From positions 1-13,815 of the forward strand of contig CALICC010000225.1 in assembly GCA_938049325.1 (NCBI GenBank): 13,815 nt of DNA. The letters are read 5' to 3'. This document shows positions 13,814 to 13,815 of this stretch, piece by piece. The notes under the pieces are model-generated. The model saw only the letters and a list, made by a program, of their open reading frames with translations. It did no database searches and was not told the origin of the DNA. Position 1 is the first letter of the stretch. Each line of letters opens with the position of its first letter. A program made the position numbers and the translations under genes. The DNA comes from an uncultured Ilumatobacter sp. (GTDB taxonomy: Bacteria > Actinomycetota > Acidimicrobiia > Acidimicrobiales > Ilumatobacteraceae).

Positions 13814-13815
13814 CG

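Noticed and set aside
1..13815. CRISPR arrays, tRNA/rRNA genes, transposases, integrases, toxin-antitoxin or phage-defence modules
   Set aside because: None seen by eye: no regularly spaced repeats, no cloverleaf candidate, and no such domains in the translated genes.

Overview
The window is high-GC, gene-dense bacterial chromosome with no mobile element, CRISPR array, rRNA or tRNA that I can see. The gene types suggest an actinobacterium, possibly the Acidimicrobiia/Ilumatobacter group (inference only). Supporting signs are a short stand-alone family A DNA polymerase with the motif variants seen in actinobacteria, an Mrp ATPase without the CxxC motif, a DUF4328 membrane protein, and TANNNT boxes 6-8 nt before start codons that suggest leaderless mRNAs.

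Left part, + strand (1-1377): a GlxA/AraC-type regulator, cut at its 5' end, overlaps by 4 bp a stand-alone DJ-1/PfpI enzyme resembling isonitrile hydratase. The regulator's sensor domain and the enzyme share the same fold. A REP-like or terminator-like hairpin follows directly after the enzyme's stop codon.

Middle part, + strand (1445-8758): Mrp Fe-S carrier ATPase; acyl-CoA ligase plus short-chain dehydrogenase (lipid-type metabolism); a zincin-like metallopeptidase overlapping a family A DNA polymerase by 4 bp; a proline-rich DUF4328 membrane protein; and a small histidine phosphatase. The intergenic DNA holds short repeats and candidate promoter or operator elements.

Right part, - strand (8785-13815): a cytochrome c maturation (System I) operon read right to left as ccmC (partial), ccmD (48 aa), ccmE, ccmF, ccmG, ccmH and a ccmI-like gene. 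Four of the six junctions are 4-bp ATGA/GTGA overlaps. Together these proteins move heme onto CcmE (CcmC/CcmD), deliver it to apocytochrome c (CcmF/CcmH/CcmI) and keep the CxxCH thiols reduced (CcmG/CcmH). The heme-export genes ccmA and ccmB are not in the window and may lie beyond the right edge. The ccm block converges on the phosphatase gene, and a 16-bp direct repeat supplies the stop codons of both genes.

The most notable features are a System I Ccm operon in an apparently actinobacterial genome, its unusual cysteines (CcmE, CcmG, CcmI), and the variant polymerase. I did not find a clearly new defence or mobile system.
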